From positions 310,001 through 374,000 of the forward strand of contig CAVVNT010000001.1 in the NCBI GenBank assembly GCA_963749675.1: a DNA stretch of 64,000 nt. The letters run 5' to 3'. The position numbers and the translations under genes were made by a program. Under the pieces are notes generated by a model, which had not been told where the DNA came from, did not search any database, and worked only from the letters and a program-made list of their open reading frames with translations. This document shows positions 25,959 through 34,810 of this stretch, piece after piece; within the stretch, counting starts at the first letter, position 1, and every line of letters begins with the position of its first letter. This stretch comes from Roseitranquillus sp963749675. Its GTDB lineage: Bacteria > Pseudomonadota > Alphaproteobacteria > Rhodobacterales > Rhodobacteraceae.

Positions 25959-26545
25959 AGTCGCCACTGAACATCACGCCGCGGCGCCGGTCGTGGCGTA
26001 GTTTGGCCGGGCCTGTTCGATGTTGTTGGCGATTGCTGCCATCAGCGCGGCGAGGATCACGGCCACAAGAGCCCTCAGATGGGCCAGGATCATGCGGATG
26101 TTGTGCCCGCAGCCGCAGAGGACAGCGTGGAGTGCGTCGCCGAGCGTGCCCTTGAGGGCGCAGCGGGCGAGGCGGCCGTCGGTCTTCATGTGGCCGACCG
26201 CCGGTTCGATTGCACTGCGGCGGCGCAGGTCGCGCCGGAGCGCCGGCGTCATGCCGCGGCGCTGGCCGGAGATGAAGACCTCGGTCGTCTCAACGCCATG
26301 CCCCCTATAGCCGCGGTCGACGAAGGCTCTCTTCGGTGATGTGTCCGTCAGGATCTCCACCTGCTCGAGCGCTTCTCGCAAGGTATGGCCATCGTACGGG
26401 TTGCCGGTCATCGCGCGCATGCCGACGACGAAGCCCTCCTTGTGCGTGGTCGCCACCGAGACCTTGGAGCCGAACTCGTAACGGACGCGCGCCTTGCCCT
26501 TGGAGATGCAGTCCACCTCAGGCTCGTGCAGCGCATAGAGCTTCC
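25959..26545 (-). mobile_element. IS-B copy 2 (IS5 family), truncated by IS-C
   Basis: Matches the right half of IS-B copy 1, from AAGCTCTATGC to its AGTCGCCACTGA end at 25959. The left half is missing, replaced by IS-C. Confidence 0.75.
25974..26545 (-). pseudogene. IS-B transposase, C-terminal fragment
   Basis: Encodes RKLYALHEPEVDCISKGKAR through YATTGAAA, identical in content to the C-terminal part of the copy at 13691-14677. The N-terminal part and first catalytic Asp are absent. The codons upstream of 26545 in the same open frame belong to the end of IS-C and are unrelated. Confidence 0.8.
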
Positions 26546-27835
26546 GGGCACCTCGATTTTCTACCGTTCTCGTGCCCCCTCGGCGGCGCGCGTGGTCTGA
26601 AGCAGGAGGAAGAGCGTCGGCTGTCGCTTTGCTGCGTCCGGATGGGCGTGGCGCTGCGGCCTTCACGCTCGGATTTTTCTGCCTCGCGGCCTGATCTTTT
26701 TTGTTCGCGTGATGCTCACGCCGGGCACGGGTTGAGACGGCGCAGCTGGCCGAGGCGGTGCATGTTGTAGGCGAGGTTCTTCATCCCGATCTTGGCCGTT
26801 GCTCGAACCAAGCCGATGGTCCGGACCAAGGTCCCGCCCATATCGTTGGCCTGCGCGCCGAAGACGTGCTCGACGCGGACCCGGATGCCGGATCTGGTCC
26901 GGTTGCTGCCCTTGGCCTGTTCGGTCAGCGGCTTGCCCCGCTTGCCCTTGCGGTGGATGTGGCTTTTCAGCCTCCGGGCGCGCAGCTTTGCCTCCATCTC
27001 CTCGGACCGATAGGCCGCATCCGCCCACACGCCGGAGCCGGTGTTACCCTGCATCAGCAGATGATCCACCGCCTGGCTGTCATGCCGCGCGGCATCGCTG
27101 ACGTGATAGCGCCGCACCAGCTTGTGCCTACGATCCACGTTGACGTGATTCTTGTAGCCGTAATGGTTCTTGCCGTGCTTTTTCGTCCAGCGCGCGTCCA
27201 GGTCCTTTTGCGCGCGCTTCGCGGGCTTGTCCGCCCAGTCCTCGGGCACCTCGCCGTTCTTGATTGCCGCGTTCTCGTCCCGCGTGTTGTGGTTGCGCGG
27301 CACCGGCACGATGGACGCATCCAGGATTTGACCGCCGCGCGCGATGTAGCCCTGCCGCGCCAGATAGCCGTCGAACTGGCTGAACAGCTCCTCCACCTTG
27401 CCCGCCTGCGCCAGTGCCTCGCGATAGAGCCATACCGTCTTGGCGTCCGGCACCCGGTCTTCGAGGCCGAGGCCGAGGAATCGCATGAACGACAGCCGGT
27501 CGCGGACCTGATACTCGATCTGGTCGTCGGACAGGTTGTAGAGCGCGCTCAGCACCAGCGTCTTGAACATCAGCACCGCGTCCATCGGCTTGCGCCCCGC
27601 CCGGGACTTGCGCGCCGCAGCTGGCTTGCGCCAGACCCGCTCAAGGGTCGGGCGAAACTCCTCCCACGGCACAACAGCGTCGATCTCGACCAGCGGGTCC
27701 TTCTTCGCGTCCAGGCTCGCGTAACGGTCTGTAAGATCGAAGAACCCCATCTGCGCCATCGTCACACCCTCAGTGTCGCATCATCCCGACAGACATACCG
27801 CAGCGCCACGGTCGGGACCATTTTTCGAGGCGCCC
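26546..27835 (-). mobile_element. IS-C (IS5 family), complete
   Basis: Inverted ends GGCACCTCGA (26547) and the complement of GGCGCCTCGA (about 27834) bound an intact transposase gene. No target duplication is seen, because the left neighbour (IS-B) is cut at the junction; insertion was followed by an adjacent deletion, or the flank was rearranged. Confidence 0.7.
26716..27765 (-). CDS. IS5-family transposase (IS-C), intact
   Basis: 349 aa, starting MTMAQMGFFDLTDRYASLDA. An N-terminal domain with SALYNLSDDQIEYQVRDRLS near residue 95 is followed by the DDE core: GGQILDASIVPVPRNH (D), GVWADAAYRSEEMEAK (D) and IRVRVEHVFGAQ (E). No frameshift or stop disrupts it. It is the only complete IS5-type transposase in the window and could act in trans on related ends. 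Confidence 0.9.
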   Translation of the reverse strand: MTMAQMGFFDLTDRYASLDAKKDPLVEIDAVVPWEEFRPTLERVWRKPAAARKSRAGRKPMDAVLMFKTLVLSALYNLSDDQIEYQVRDRLSFMRFLGLGLEDRVPDAKTVWLYREALAQAGKVEELFSQFDGYLARQGYIARGGQILDASIVPVPRNHNTRDENAAIKNGEVPEDWADKPAKRAQKDLDARWTKKHGKNHYGYKNHVNVDRRHKLVRRYHVSDAARHDSQAVDHLLMQGNTGSGVWADAAYRSEEMEAKLRARRLKSHIHRKGKRGKPLTEQAKGSNRTRSGIRVRVEHVFGAQANDMGGTLVRTIGLVRATAKIGMKNLAYNMHRLGQLRRLNPCPA

Positions 27836-27920
27836 CCTAAATGATCGCCTTTTAGGGATGCTGGGATGGAAGGACGCGGCTGCGGATTAACGACCAAACC
27901 CTCATCCAGGGTTCGAGTCG

Positions 27921-28640
27921 TCAACTAATATTCGCTGAAACGATGTAGATGTCGCATTCATTTGAATGCACCCATGTTACGAGCCGGTCGATCGCGACCG
28001 GAATTTCCGGCGCACTTGCTTGCATGAGAATAAATTCGTACATGCCCGCTGCTTCATTTTCGGCCAGCGGATCAAGTTGTCCGGCCGGCGTCCACGGTAT
28101 GAGGTTCTCGCCCGGTTCAATCTGGCAGACGTAACCGCCACCCTGACCGATCTCGATGGCGTGCCAGTCGTTATTGAGACCTTGTAACGCGACAGCATAG
28201 CCCGTCTGGTCCGTCGTTAGGTGCAGACAGAAGAGCTGGCCTAGCTTGAGAGCAATGTCAGCGCCGGCAATAGCGCTTGCGCGCTGAACTATGCCCACGC
28301 CGTGTCTGACGGTCGCGATCTTGAGTTGACCATTGATAGCGCGCTCGTCAAGGATCGCGCGCCAACGCATCTCTATCGTTTTAGGAAAGATGTCCGGCGC
28401 GAATTGATGCGCGACAGGGTAGTGGTTCTTGAGCAGCCAGCGATAGATCAGCGTCGCAAAGGTCGCATTGTACTCGCCTTTGCGGACATTGTTCATGTAG
28501 TCGATACCACGCGCCACAGGCTTGCCAACTCCCTCGTCGAATAACGTCTCGGCGGTTTTGGTCGGATCGAGGTCGGCCAAGGCGCGTAGGACCTTATAGA
28601 GCTGTTTCTTGTGCTCTTTACTTTTAGGATTGAAAGTCAT
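27921..28640 (-). CDS. hypothetical IME cargo protein, unknown function
   Basis: 239 aa, MTFNPKSKEHKKQLYKVLRA at the N-terminus. The first 85 residues are basic and helical, with VGKPVARGIDYMNNVRKGEYNATFATLIYRWLLKNHYP resembling a DNA-binding or adaptor helix bundle. The remainder looks beta-rich and includes KLGQLFCLHLTTDQTGYAVALQGLNNDWHAIEI and a closing VTWVHSNECDIYIVSANIS. No catalytic motif, signal peptide or membrane span is seen. Composition is clearly more AT-rich than the flanking IS and core genes, which suggests recent import. It is the only non-mobility gene of the element. I do not recognise its family. Confidence 0.65.
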   Translation of the reverse strand: MTFNPKSKEHKKQLYKVLRALADLDPTKTAETLFDEGVGKPVARGIDYMNNVRKGEYNATFATLIYRWLLKNHYPVAHQFAPDIFPKTIEMRWRAILDERAINGQLKIATVRHGVGIVQRASAIAGADIALKLGQLFCLHLTTDQTGYAVALQGLNNDWHAIEIGQGGGYVCQIEPGENLIPWTPAGQLDPLAENEAAGMYEFILMQASAPEIPVAIDRLVTWVHSNECDIYIVSANIS

Positions 28641-28898
28641 TGTGCGTGATCATTTCGCCAATCGGTCAACACAGGCGTTATTTGCGCTAGCCTCACCCCA
28701 AATCATCCGCCGATCACCCGGTCTGGCCAAGGCGTGGCTATGCTATCCGTCGCGGACACGCAAGGAAATAGGAAAATAATCCTTGCGCGGCAATGGGTTG
28801 TGTGGCAGCATGTTCTATATTTGTTCTCATTTGCGCCTGCATGATCGCAAACGTGAAATGAGCCGCATCACCCAACAATTTAAACGAAAGGACCGGCC
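28641..28898. other. AT-rich intergenic region between divergent IME genes
   Basis: About 258 bp between the divergently oriented hypothetical gene and the small IME gene. It should hold the promoters of both; I see no unambiguous operator. A GAAAGGA ribosome site precedes ATG 28899. Confidence 0.5.
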
Positions 28899-30059
28899 AT
28901 GCCCCAACCGCCGAATGATAAACCCATGTCTCGCCCTTCTTTAATCATCGACTGGGAACTCTATGCCGCGATGCTCGAAGAAAGCGACATGCCCCTAGAT
29001 CAACAAAAAGAGCTGGTCGAGACATTGTGGTCGATAGTCGTCATGTGGACACCTCCGCTTACCGGTTCGTGGCGGTGCTCGAGGCATAGGAGTAGAGCAA
29101 TGCCGGTTGGGCCGGTGGTTCCGGGTCGTTCTCGGCGCTTGATGACGCCGGATCGACCGCCGGTCCCGGTCAGGCGGGCGCAGTCCGGCTGTCGAGCCAC
29201 CGCCAGCGGGTCATGTTGTAGGCGATGTTCGCCAGCGTGATCGCCGCTCGAGCGCGCTTCAGACCGATGGTGCGGATCGTCATACTCATGCGGGCCTTCT
29301 GGTGGGCGAAGACGTGCTCGACCTTCGAGCGCACCGCCGACTTCGCGGCATTGGCGTGGCGGGTCCGCTTCGGCATCGGGCGACCGCGGGGCTTCTTGCG
29401 GTGGATGCGGCTCTCCATGCCGCGGGCTTCGAGCCAATCCTCGTTCTCGGCCGACCGGTAGGCGCTGTCGGCCCAGACCGAGCGCGACGTATTGGTTCGG
29501 GCAATCAGCCCCTCGCGGAGCTGCCCGCCATCGTGCCGGGCGGCATCGGTGACGGTCTGGCGGCGGATCAGCCCGTGCATCCGGTCAATCGAGACATGGG
29601 ACTTGTAGCCGTAGACCGGGATGGCGATGTCGACCGGCTTCGTGCCGTCGGCGCGGACCTTCGCCTTGGAGTATTTGACGGTCCAGCGACCGTCGACATC
29701 CTTCTGGCGCGCCTTGGCCGGCTTGTCCGGCCAGATCTCGGCGGCGGACCTGCCCTCCTTGATCGCTGCCTTTTCGCCGTCGGTGTTGCGCTGCCGCGGG
29801 GCCGCGACCAGGCTCGCATCGACGATCTGGCCGCCCCGCGGCAGATACCCGGCGGCCGTGATCGCCCGGTCGAGGCGCTCGAATGCGCACTCCAGGTCCA
29901 TCCGGTCAGGCATTCCGATTTCGTCCGATCGGTGATTCCGATCTGATCCGGTCACCGATTCCGGGGCATCCGGTCACCCTCCCGGACCTCGGGTAGCGGC
30001 GCTGCTGGGCGATCCTGCGGCGGGTAGCCTCGCGCTCCTGATGGAGTGCGGGGAGCCCG

Positions 30060-31589
30060 ATGAAGAGATTGCCGATGCGGAAGATCAGGGACGCGATGCG
30101 GCTGCGCGCCAACGGGTTCTCGACGCGGAAGATCGCGGCGAGCCTCGGGGTGAGCCAGTCGACGGCCAGCGAGTACGTGAAGCGCCTGGAGCGGACGGGG
30201 CTGTCGTGGCCGCTGCCCGACGACCTGACGGATGCCGAGCTGGAGCGCCGACTGTTCCACCCGGCGGGCGGCGAGACACGTGTGGTGCGGTCGCAGCCGG
30301 ACTGGCCGGGGGTCCACCGCGAGCTGCGGCGCAAGGGCGTGACGCTGTCGCTCCTGTGGGAGGAGCATCGCGCCGTTCATCCCGACGGCTACGGCTACAG
30401 CCGGTTCTGCGAGCTCTACCGACGGTGGGAGCGGCGCCTCACGCCGACCATGCGCCAGCATCATGTCGCCGGCGAGCGGATGTTCGTCGACTACGCCGGC
30501 ACCACGCTGGAGGTGATCGATCCCGCGACCGGCGAAGTCCGCGAGGCGCAGCTCTTCGTCGCCGCGCTCGGCGCCTCGAACTACACCTATGCCGAGGCGA
30601 CCTGGACGCAGAGTCTCTCCGACTGGATCGGCGCACACTGCCGGGCGCTGTCCTATTTCGGCGGCGTGCCGGGCCAGATCGTCTCGGACAACCTCAAGGC
30701 CGGTGTCACCAAGGCCTGCTTCTACGAGCCGGCGGTGAACCGCACCTACGCCGACATGGCCGCGCATTACGACACCGCGGTGGTTCCGGCGCGGCCGCGT
30801 AAGCCGCGCGACAAGGCGAAGGTCGAGGTCGCGGTGCAGATTGCGGAGCGCTGGATCGTGGCGCGGCTGAGGAACCGCAGGGTCTTCTCGCTGTCCGAGC
30901 TGAACAAGGCCATCCGCGATCTGCCCGACCGCCTCAACCACCGCGTCACCCGGCACCTCGGCGCCAGCCGGCGCGCCCTCTTTGACGAGCTGGAGCGGTC
31001 GGCGCTGAAGCCGCTGCCGCAGGTGCCGTATGTCTACGCCGAATGGCGCCAGCGCGCCGTTGGGCTCGACTACCACGTCGAGGTCGACAAGCACTACTAC
31101 TCGGCGCCCTACACGCTCCTGCGCGAGCAAGTCTGGGTGCGGGTCACCGCGAGGACGGTGGAGATCTTCCACCGCGGCGCCCGCGTGGCGGCGCATGCCC
31201 GCACCTCGTCGAACCGGCAGCACACCACCCTGCGCGACCACATGCCATCGAGCCATCGACGCTATGCCAACTGGACGCCCCAGAAGCTGCGGCGCCAGGC
31301 CGCCCGGATCGGGCCCGGCACGGCGACGCTGGTCGAGGTGATCCTGCGCGAGCGTACGCATCCCGAGCAGGGCTTCCGCTCCTGCCTCGGCATCTTGCGC
31401 CTGGCGCGAACCCATGGCCGCAGCAGGCTCGACGCCGCCTGCATGCGCGCGCTCGAGATCGGCGCACGCTCCTACACCTCGGTGAACTCGATCCTCAGGA
31501 ACAACCTCGATCGCCGCCGGCCCGATGATGCCGCGGACGGGCCGGCGATCTCCCATCCCAACATCCGTGGCGCCGGGTACTTCCATTGA
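30060..31589 (+). CDS. istA: IS21 transposase IstA
   Basis: 509 aa. An N-terminal HTH (RKIRDAMRLRANGFSTRKIA ASLGVSQSTASEYVKRL) is followed by an rve-type DDE core: MFVDYAGTTLEVIDP near residue 140 (D), GQIVSDNLKAGV near residue 203 (D) and KPRDKAKVEVAVQIAERW near residue 257 (E). A C-terminal Mu-like beta domain begins near residue 330. It works with IstB; istB starts 10 bp after the stop. No disruption is seen. Confidence 0.93.
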   Translation: MKRLPMRKIRDAMRLRANGFSTRKIAASLGVSQSTASEYVKRLERTGLSWPLPDDLTDAELERRLFHPAGGETRVVRSQPDWPGVHRELRRKGVTLSLLWEEHRAVHPDGYGYSRFCELYRRWERRLTPTMRQHHVAGERMFVDYAGTTLEVIDPATGEVREAQLFVAALGASNYTYAEATWTQSLSDWIGAHCRALSYFGGVPGQIVSDNLKAGVTKACFYEPAVNRTYADMAAHYDTAVVPARPRKPRDKAKVEVAVQIAERWIVARLRNRRVFSLSELNKAIRDLPDRLNHRVTRHLGASRRALFDELERSALKPLPQVPYVYAEWRQRAVGLDYHVEVDKHYYSAPYTLLREQVWVRVTARTVEIFHRGARVAAHARTSSNRQHTTLRDHMPSSHRRYANWTPQKLRRQAARIGPGTATLVEVILRERTHPEQGFRSCLGILRLARTHGRSRLDAACMRALEIGARSYTSVNSILRNNLDRRRPDDAADGPAISHPNIRGAGYFH

Positions 31590-31599
31590 AGGAGAGACG

Positions 31600-32370
31600 A
31601 TGCTCGACCACCCAACGCTCGACCAGCTGAAGGCCCTCAGGCTCGACGGCATGGCCGAAGCCTTCACCGAGTTGCAGGCGCAGGAAGCGGCCGGCGGCCT
31701 CACCCATGCCGAATGGCTCGCCTTGCTGATCGACCGAGAGGTCGCCAGCCGGAGCACCAGACGCTCCCAGACCCGGATGCGGGGCGCGAAGCTGCGCCAG
31801 GCCGGCGCCGCCATCGAGGACGTCGACTACCGGACGCCCCGCAAGCTCGACAAGGCGCTGTTCCAGAGGCTGGCGACAGGCAGGTGGATCGCCGAGAAGC
31901 GCAACCTGCTGGTCACCGGCCCCTGCGGGGTCGGCAAGACCTGGCTTGCCAGCGCCCTCGGCCAGAAGGCCTGCCGCGACGACCGCACCGTCATCTACAA
32001 GCCGCTGCCGCGGCTCTTCGCCGAACTCGAGCTCGCGCATGGCGACGGTCGCTTCCCACGGCTGTTCCGCAGTCTTGTCAGGGCGGACTTGCTGATCCTC
32101 GACGACTGGGGACCCGACAGGCTCACCGCCAGCCAGCGTCGCGACCTCATGGAGATCGTCGAGGACCGATACGGCGCCGGCTCCACGCTGATCACCAGCC
32201 AGCTTCCCGTCGACGCCTGGCACGACGTCGTCGGCGAGCCGACCTTCGCCGATGCCATCCTCGACCGCCTCGTCCACAACGCCTACCGGCTCGACCTCGA
32301 CGGCCCCTCGATGCGGAAGAAGACCGCCCAGGACGCTGCCTCAGAGATTGACGCAAAGGCCCATGGCTGA
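31600..32370 (+). CDS. istB: IS21 helper ATPase IstB
   Basis: 256 aa, start at ATG 31600 after GAAGGAGAG. Walker A is LLVTGPCGVGKTWLASAL near residue 105, Walker B ADLLILDDWG near residue 164 and the sensor-like STLITSQLPVDAWHDVVGE near residue 195. AAA+ DnaC-like fold that selects the target and activates IstA. An in-frame start at 31525 is rejected because it overlaps istA. Confidence 0.93.
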   Translation: MLDHPTLDQLKALRLDGMAEAFTELQAQEAAGGLTHAEWLALLIDREVASRSTRRSQTRMRGAKLRQAGAAIEDVDYRTPRKLDKALFQRLATGRWIAEKRNLLVTGPCGVGKTWLASALGQKACRDDRTVIYKPLPRLFAELELAHGDGRFPRLFRSLVRADLLILDDWGPDRLTASQRRDLMEIVEDRYGAGSTLITSQLPVDAWHDVVGEPTFADAILDRLVHNAYRLDLDGPSMRKKTAQDAASEIDAKAHG

Positions 32371-33065
32371 CACGACGAAACCAAGCTCAGCGGCGACGCG
32401 CCCGGTGACCGGATGCGTCGGAATGGCCGACCGGATGCCGCCGGAAGCGCTGACCGAATGCTCCGGAATGCGCACGCTCGAACAGATCGTCCAGTGCGCC
32501 CGCCGCGATCAGGGACTCACGGAAGTCCCAGAGCGTATTGGCATCCGGCACCCGGTCCTCAGGGCCGAGATGACAGAACCGCATCCACGAGAGCCGGTCG
32601 CGGACGAGATACTCGGTCTGCTCCAGCGAAAGCCCGTGCAGCGACTGCAAGACAAGCATCCGGAACTTCAGCACCGTGTCGAACGGCGGCCGGCCGCCCT
32701 TCCAGCGTGGTGGTCGCCCGAGCGCACCCTCCAGGATCGGCCGGAACATCTCGAAATCCACCGTTTCGGCCAGCGTCTCCAGCGGATCACCCTGTGCCGA
32801 GATCTCCGCCAGCCGGTCCGTGATCGACCAGAACCCCAACTGACCCGTCATCGCTGCCCCCGTTGCCCTCGGACGGATTGAATCACGATCCCAGGCTCAG
32901 AGCGAGGTTTCCGGAAGCGTCCATGTTTGTCGATCTTGGATTCGATCTCAATCCGGTTTGCCAAATCTGTGGAGAACCGGATGATGCTTTGTCCGACGAT
33001 CCGCCTGATCTGGTATCTTTATTACAACAAGATCGGGCGCAAGCCCGCAGACATGAGGAGGACAG

Positions 33066-34716
33066 ATGGCAGGAGTAACCCAACAGGCTGAAAGACCCCG
33101 CAAGGCGGTGATCTATACGCGCGTCTCCGGTGCCAAGCAGGTGCGCGAAGGCGACGGCTTGGCCTCTCAGGAGAACCGATGCCGCGAGTATGCCACCTAC
33201 AAAGACTACGACGTGGTGGAGGTGTTCAGCGACGACATGTCGGGCAAGTATGAGCGCCGCCCGGCCATGGACCGCATGCTGGCTTTCCTGCGTCTTCATC
33301 CCAAAGGATCGTTCTCGGTCATCATCGATGACATCAGCCGCTTCGCCCGCGATGTGCAAGCGCACATCAGGCTGCGTGAGACGCTGGCCGATGCCGGTGG
33401 TGTCCTGGAGAGTCCGTCGATCGAGTTCGGCGAGGACAGCGACTCCCGCCTGGTCGAGCACATGCTGGCGAGCGTCGCACAGCATCAACGGGAGAAGAAC
33501 GCCGAGCAAACATCCAACCGCATGAAGGGACGGATGATGAACGGCTACGCCGTCTTCGCCGCGCCCATCGGCTACACATACGTGAAGACCGGCAGCCACG
33601 GAAAACTGCTGACCCGCGACGAGCCTGTGGCCTCGATCATCCAAGAGGGGCTTGAGGGCTATGCCTGCGGTCGGATCGCGTCGCCGACCGAGCTGAGACG
33701 CTTCTTCGAAGCCCAACCCGCTTTCCCGAAAGACCTTCCCGGCGGTCAAATCCGCCAGCAGAAGGTCAGCGAGATCATGAGCCGCGTGATCTACGCCGGA
33801 TACGTCGAGCACGAGCCTTGGGGCATCTCCCGCCGCAAGGGGCATCACGAACCGATCATCTCCTTGGAGACCTATCAGACAATCCAGGAGCGCCGAACCG
33901 CCAAGGCGATTGCGCCTGTGCGCAAGGATATTAACGAAGACTTCCCGTTGAGAGGTTTCGTCACCTGCGGCACATGCGACAAGCCGATGACCTCCTGCTG
34001 GTCGAAGAGCTGCACAGGCGCGAAGTATCCCTATTACTGGTGTCAGACCCGCGACTGTTCGATGTATCGGAAGTCTATCCGTCGCGATGACATCGAAGGA
34101 CCGTTCGAAGGCGTGCTGCAATCCATGCAGCCGAGCCGGAACCTGATGGATATCGTCACGTCGATGCTGAAGCACGCCTGGAGCATGCGCCTGGATCAGC
34201 AGGCCGACCAAGCGTCCCACATCGCCAGACAGATCAAGGAGACGGACAAGCAGATCAACAGCCTGCTGGACAAGCTGGTCAACTCACAAAGCACGACCGT
34301 GATCAAAGCCCTAGAACAGCGCGTGGAGAAGCTTGAAACCGAGAAGCTGCTACTCGCCGAAAGACAGTCCAAATCCGGCACGCCGAAGCGCAGCTTCGAA
34401 GAGATTTTTCGAACTCGCTGTGGAATTTCTGGCAAGCCCTTGGAATATATATCAGAATGGGTCTTTGGGCCTGAAGCGACTGGTGCTCAGACTGGCCTTC
34501 GCAGGCCCCGTTGCGTTCGACCGCGAAAGTGGATTTCGAACTGCACAAGTGGCTGATATCTTTAAAATATTCGAGCCGGACGCTCTGAAATGTGATATGG
34601 TGCGGTCGAGAAGACTCGAACTTCCACGGGTGTTACCCCACAGCGACCTCAACGCTGCGCGTCTACCAATTCCGCCACGACCGCACAGTCAGGGCGTCAA
34701 GTTCGGCGCTTCATAA
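33066..34716 (+). CDS. large serine recombinase/integrase of the IME (frameshifted)
   Basis: The reconstructed protein is about 549 aa. The catalytic resolvase domain opens AVIYTRVSGAKQVREGDGLA (Ser near residue 20), with FSVIIDDISRFARDVQ near residue 87. A recombinase domain (about 165-290) is followed by a zinc-ribbon (FVTCGTCDKPMTSCW ... YWCQTRDC) and a coiled coil (QIKETDKQINSLLDKLVN). An extra T in a T run at about 34408 breaks the frame. The next frame continues ELAVEFLASPWNIYQNGSLG and reaches its first stop at 34714-34716, beyond the tRNA-Leu gene on the opposite strand. It would catalyse integration and excision of the element. Confidence 0.88.
34601..34684 (-). tRNA. tRNA-Leu (anticodon GAG)
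   Basis: Minus strand: acceptor GCGGTCG/CGACCGC with discriminator A, D-arm GGAATTGGTAGACGC, anticodon GAG in TTGAGGT, a long variable arm and T-loop GTTCGAGTC. 84 nt. Its 3' end faces the recombinase and is the likely integration target of the IME. Confidence 0.94.
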
Positions 34717-34810
34717 CGAAGGGCCGAAACGGTGTGAAGGGGAATTCTCGGCGTTCTTGACCAGGGCGCGCTCGGGACGCGACGCACGTGCGCGCCCCGA
34801 GCGTTGTGGT

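Larger units (their letters stand above)
29884..32474 (+). mobile_element. IS21-family element
   Basis: 2591 bp. Ends begin TGCGCACTCC (left) and TGCGCATTCC (right, complement), followed by multiple copies of an ATCCGGTCA-like motif, as expected for IS21 transposase-binding repeats. An 8-bp target duplication CGCTCGAA is at 29876-29883 and 32475-32482. istA and istB are both intact. Confidence 0.92.
29170..32851 (-). pseudogene. IS5-family transposase (IS-D), split by IS21
   Basis: Exons 32851-32483 and 29883-29170 join in frame to 360 aa. The N-terminal part is MTGQLGFWSITDRLAEISAQ through SLIAAGALDDLFER. The C-terminal part, LDRAITAAGYLPRGGQIVDA, carries the first Asp, SVWADSAYRSAENED the second and RSKVEHVFAHQ the Glu. 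It is related to the IS-C transposase. Excising IS21 with one target copy would restore it completely. Confidence 0.88.
29047..32922 (-). mobile_element. IS-D (IS5 family), itself interrupted by IS21
   Basis: Ends GGACACCTCCGCTTACC (29047) and the complement of GGACGCTTCCGGAAACC (32922) are inverted repeats, flanked by ATGT at 29043-29046 and 32923-32926. Without the IS21 insert it would be about 1.28 kb. Confidence 0.85.
28899..33078 (+). pseudogene. small conserved IME protein gene, split by IS-D/IS21 nest
   Basis: Joining 28899-29046 with 32927-33078 restores a 99-aa frame: MPQPPNDKPMSRPSLIIDWE..., ELVETLWSIVVMFVDLGFDL at the junction, and a C-terminus ending EEDRWQE. Small proteins with the LIETLWSIVVSFVDLGF block are common next to recombinases in alphaproteobacterial mobile elements, but their role is unknown. 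The last 13 bases overlap the start of the serine recombinase, so the two were probably translationally coupled. The insertion must uncouple them. IS-D sits exactly at ATGT, which is duplicated on both sides. Confidence 0.85.
22430..34600. mobile_element. integrative and mobilizable element (IME) abutting tRNA-Leu, IS-invaded
   Basis: About 12 kb between the AEC permease stop and the 3' end of tRNA-Leu(GAG). It has mobC and a relaxase at the left, a large serine recombinase at the right, a coupling-protein remnant, one unknown cargo gene, a small gene that overlaps the recombinase, and at least five IS elements or fragments. No replication or mating-pore genes are visible, so transfer would need a helper. 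The left boundary is inferred from the last core gene. I could not confirm att repeats; only short matches exist (TGGTGCG at 22469 and 34598). Confidence 0.7.

Noticed and set aside
26546..27840. Target duplication for IS-C
   Set aside because: The right flank (CTAA) has no counterpart on the left, where IS-B is truncated, so no duplication can be claimed.
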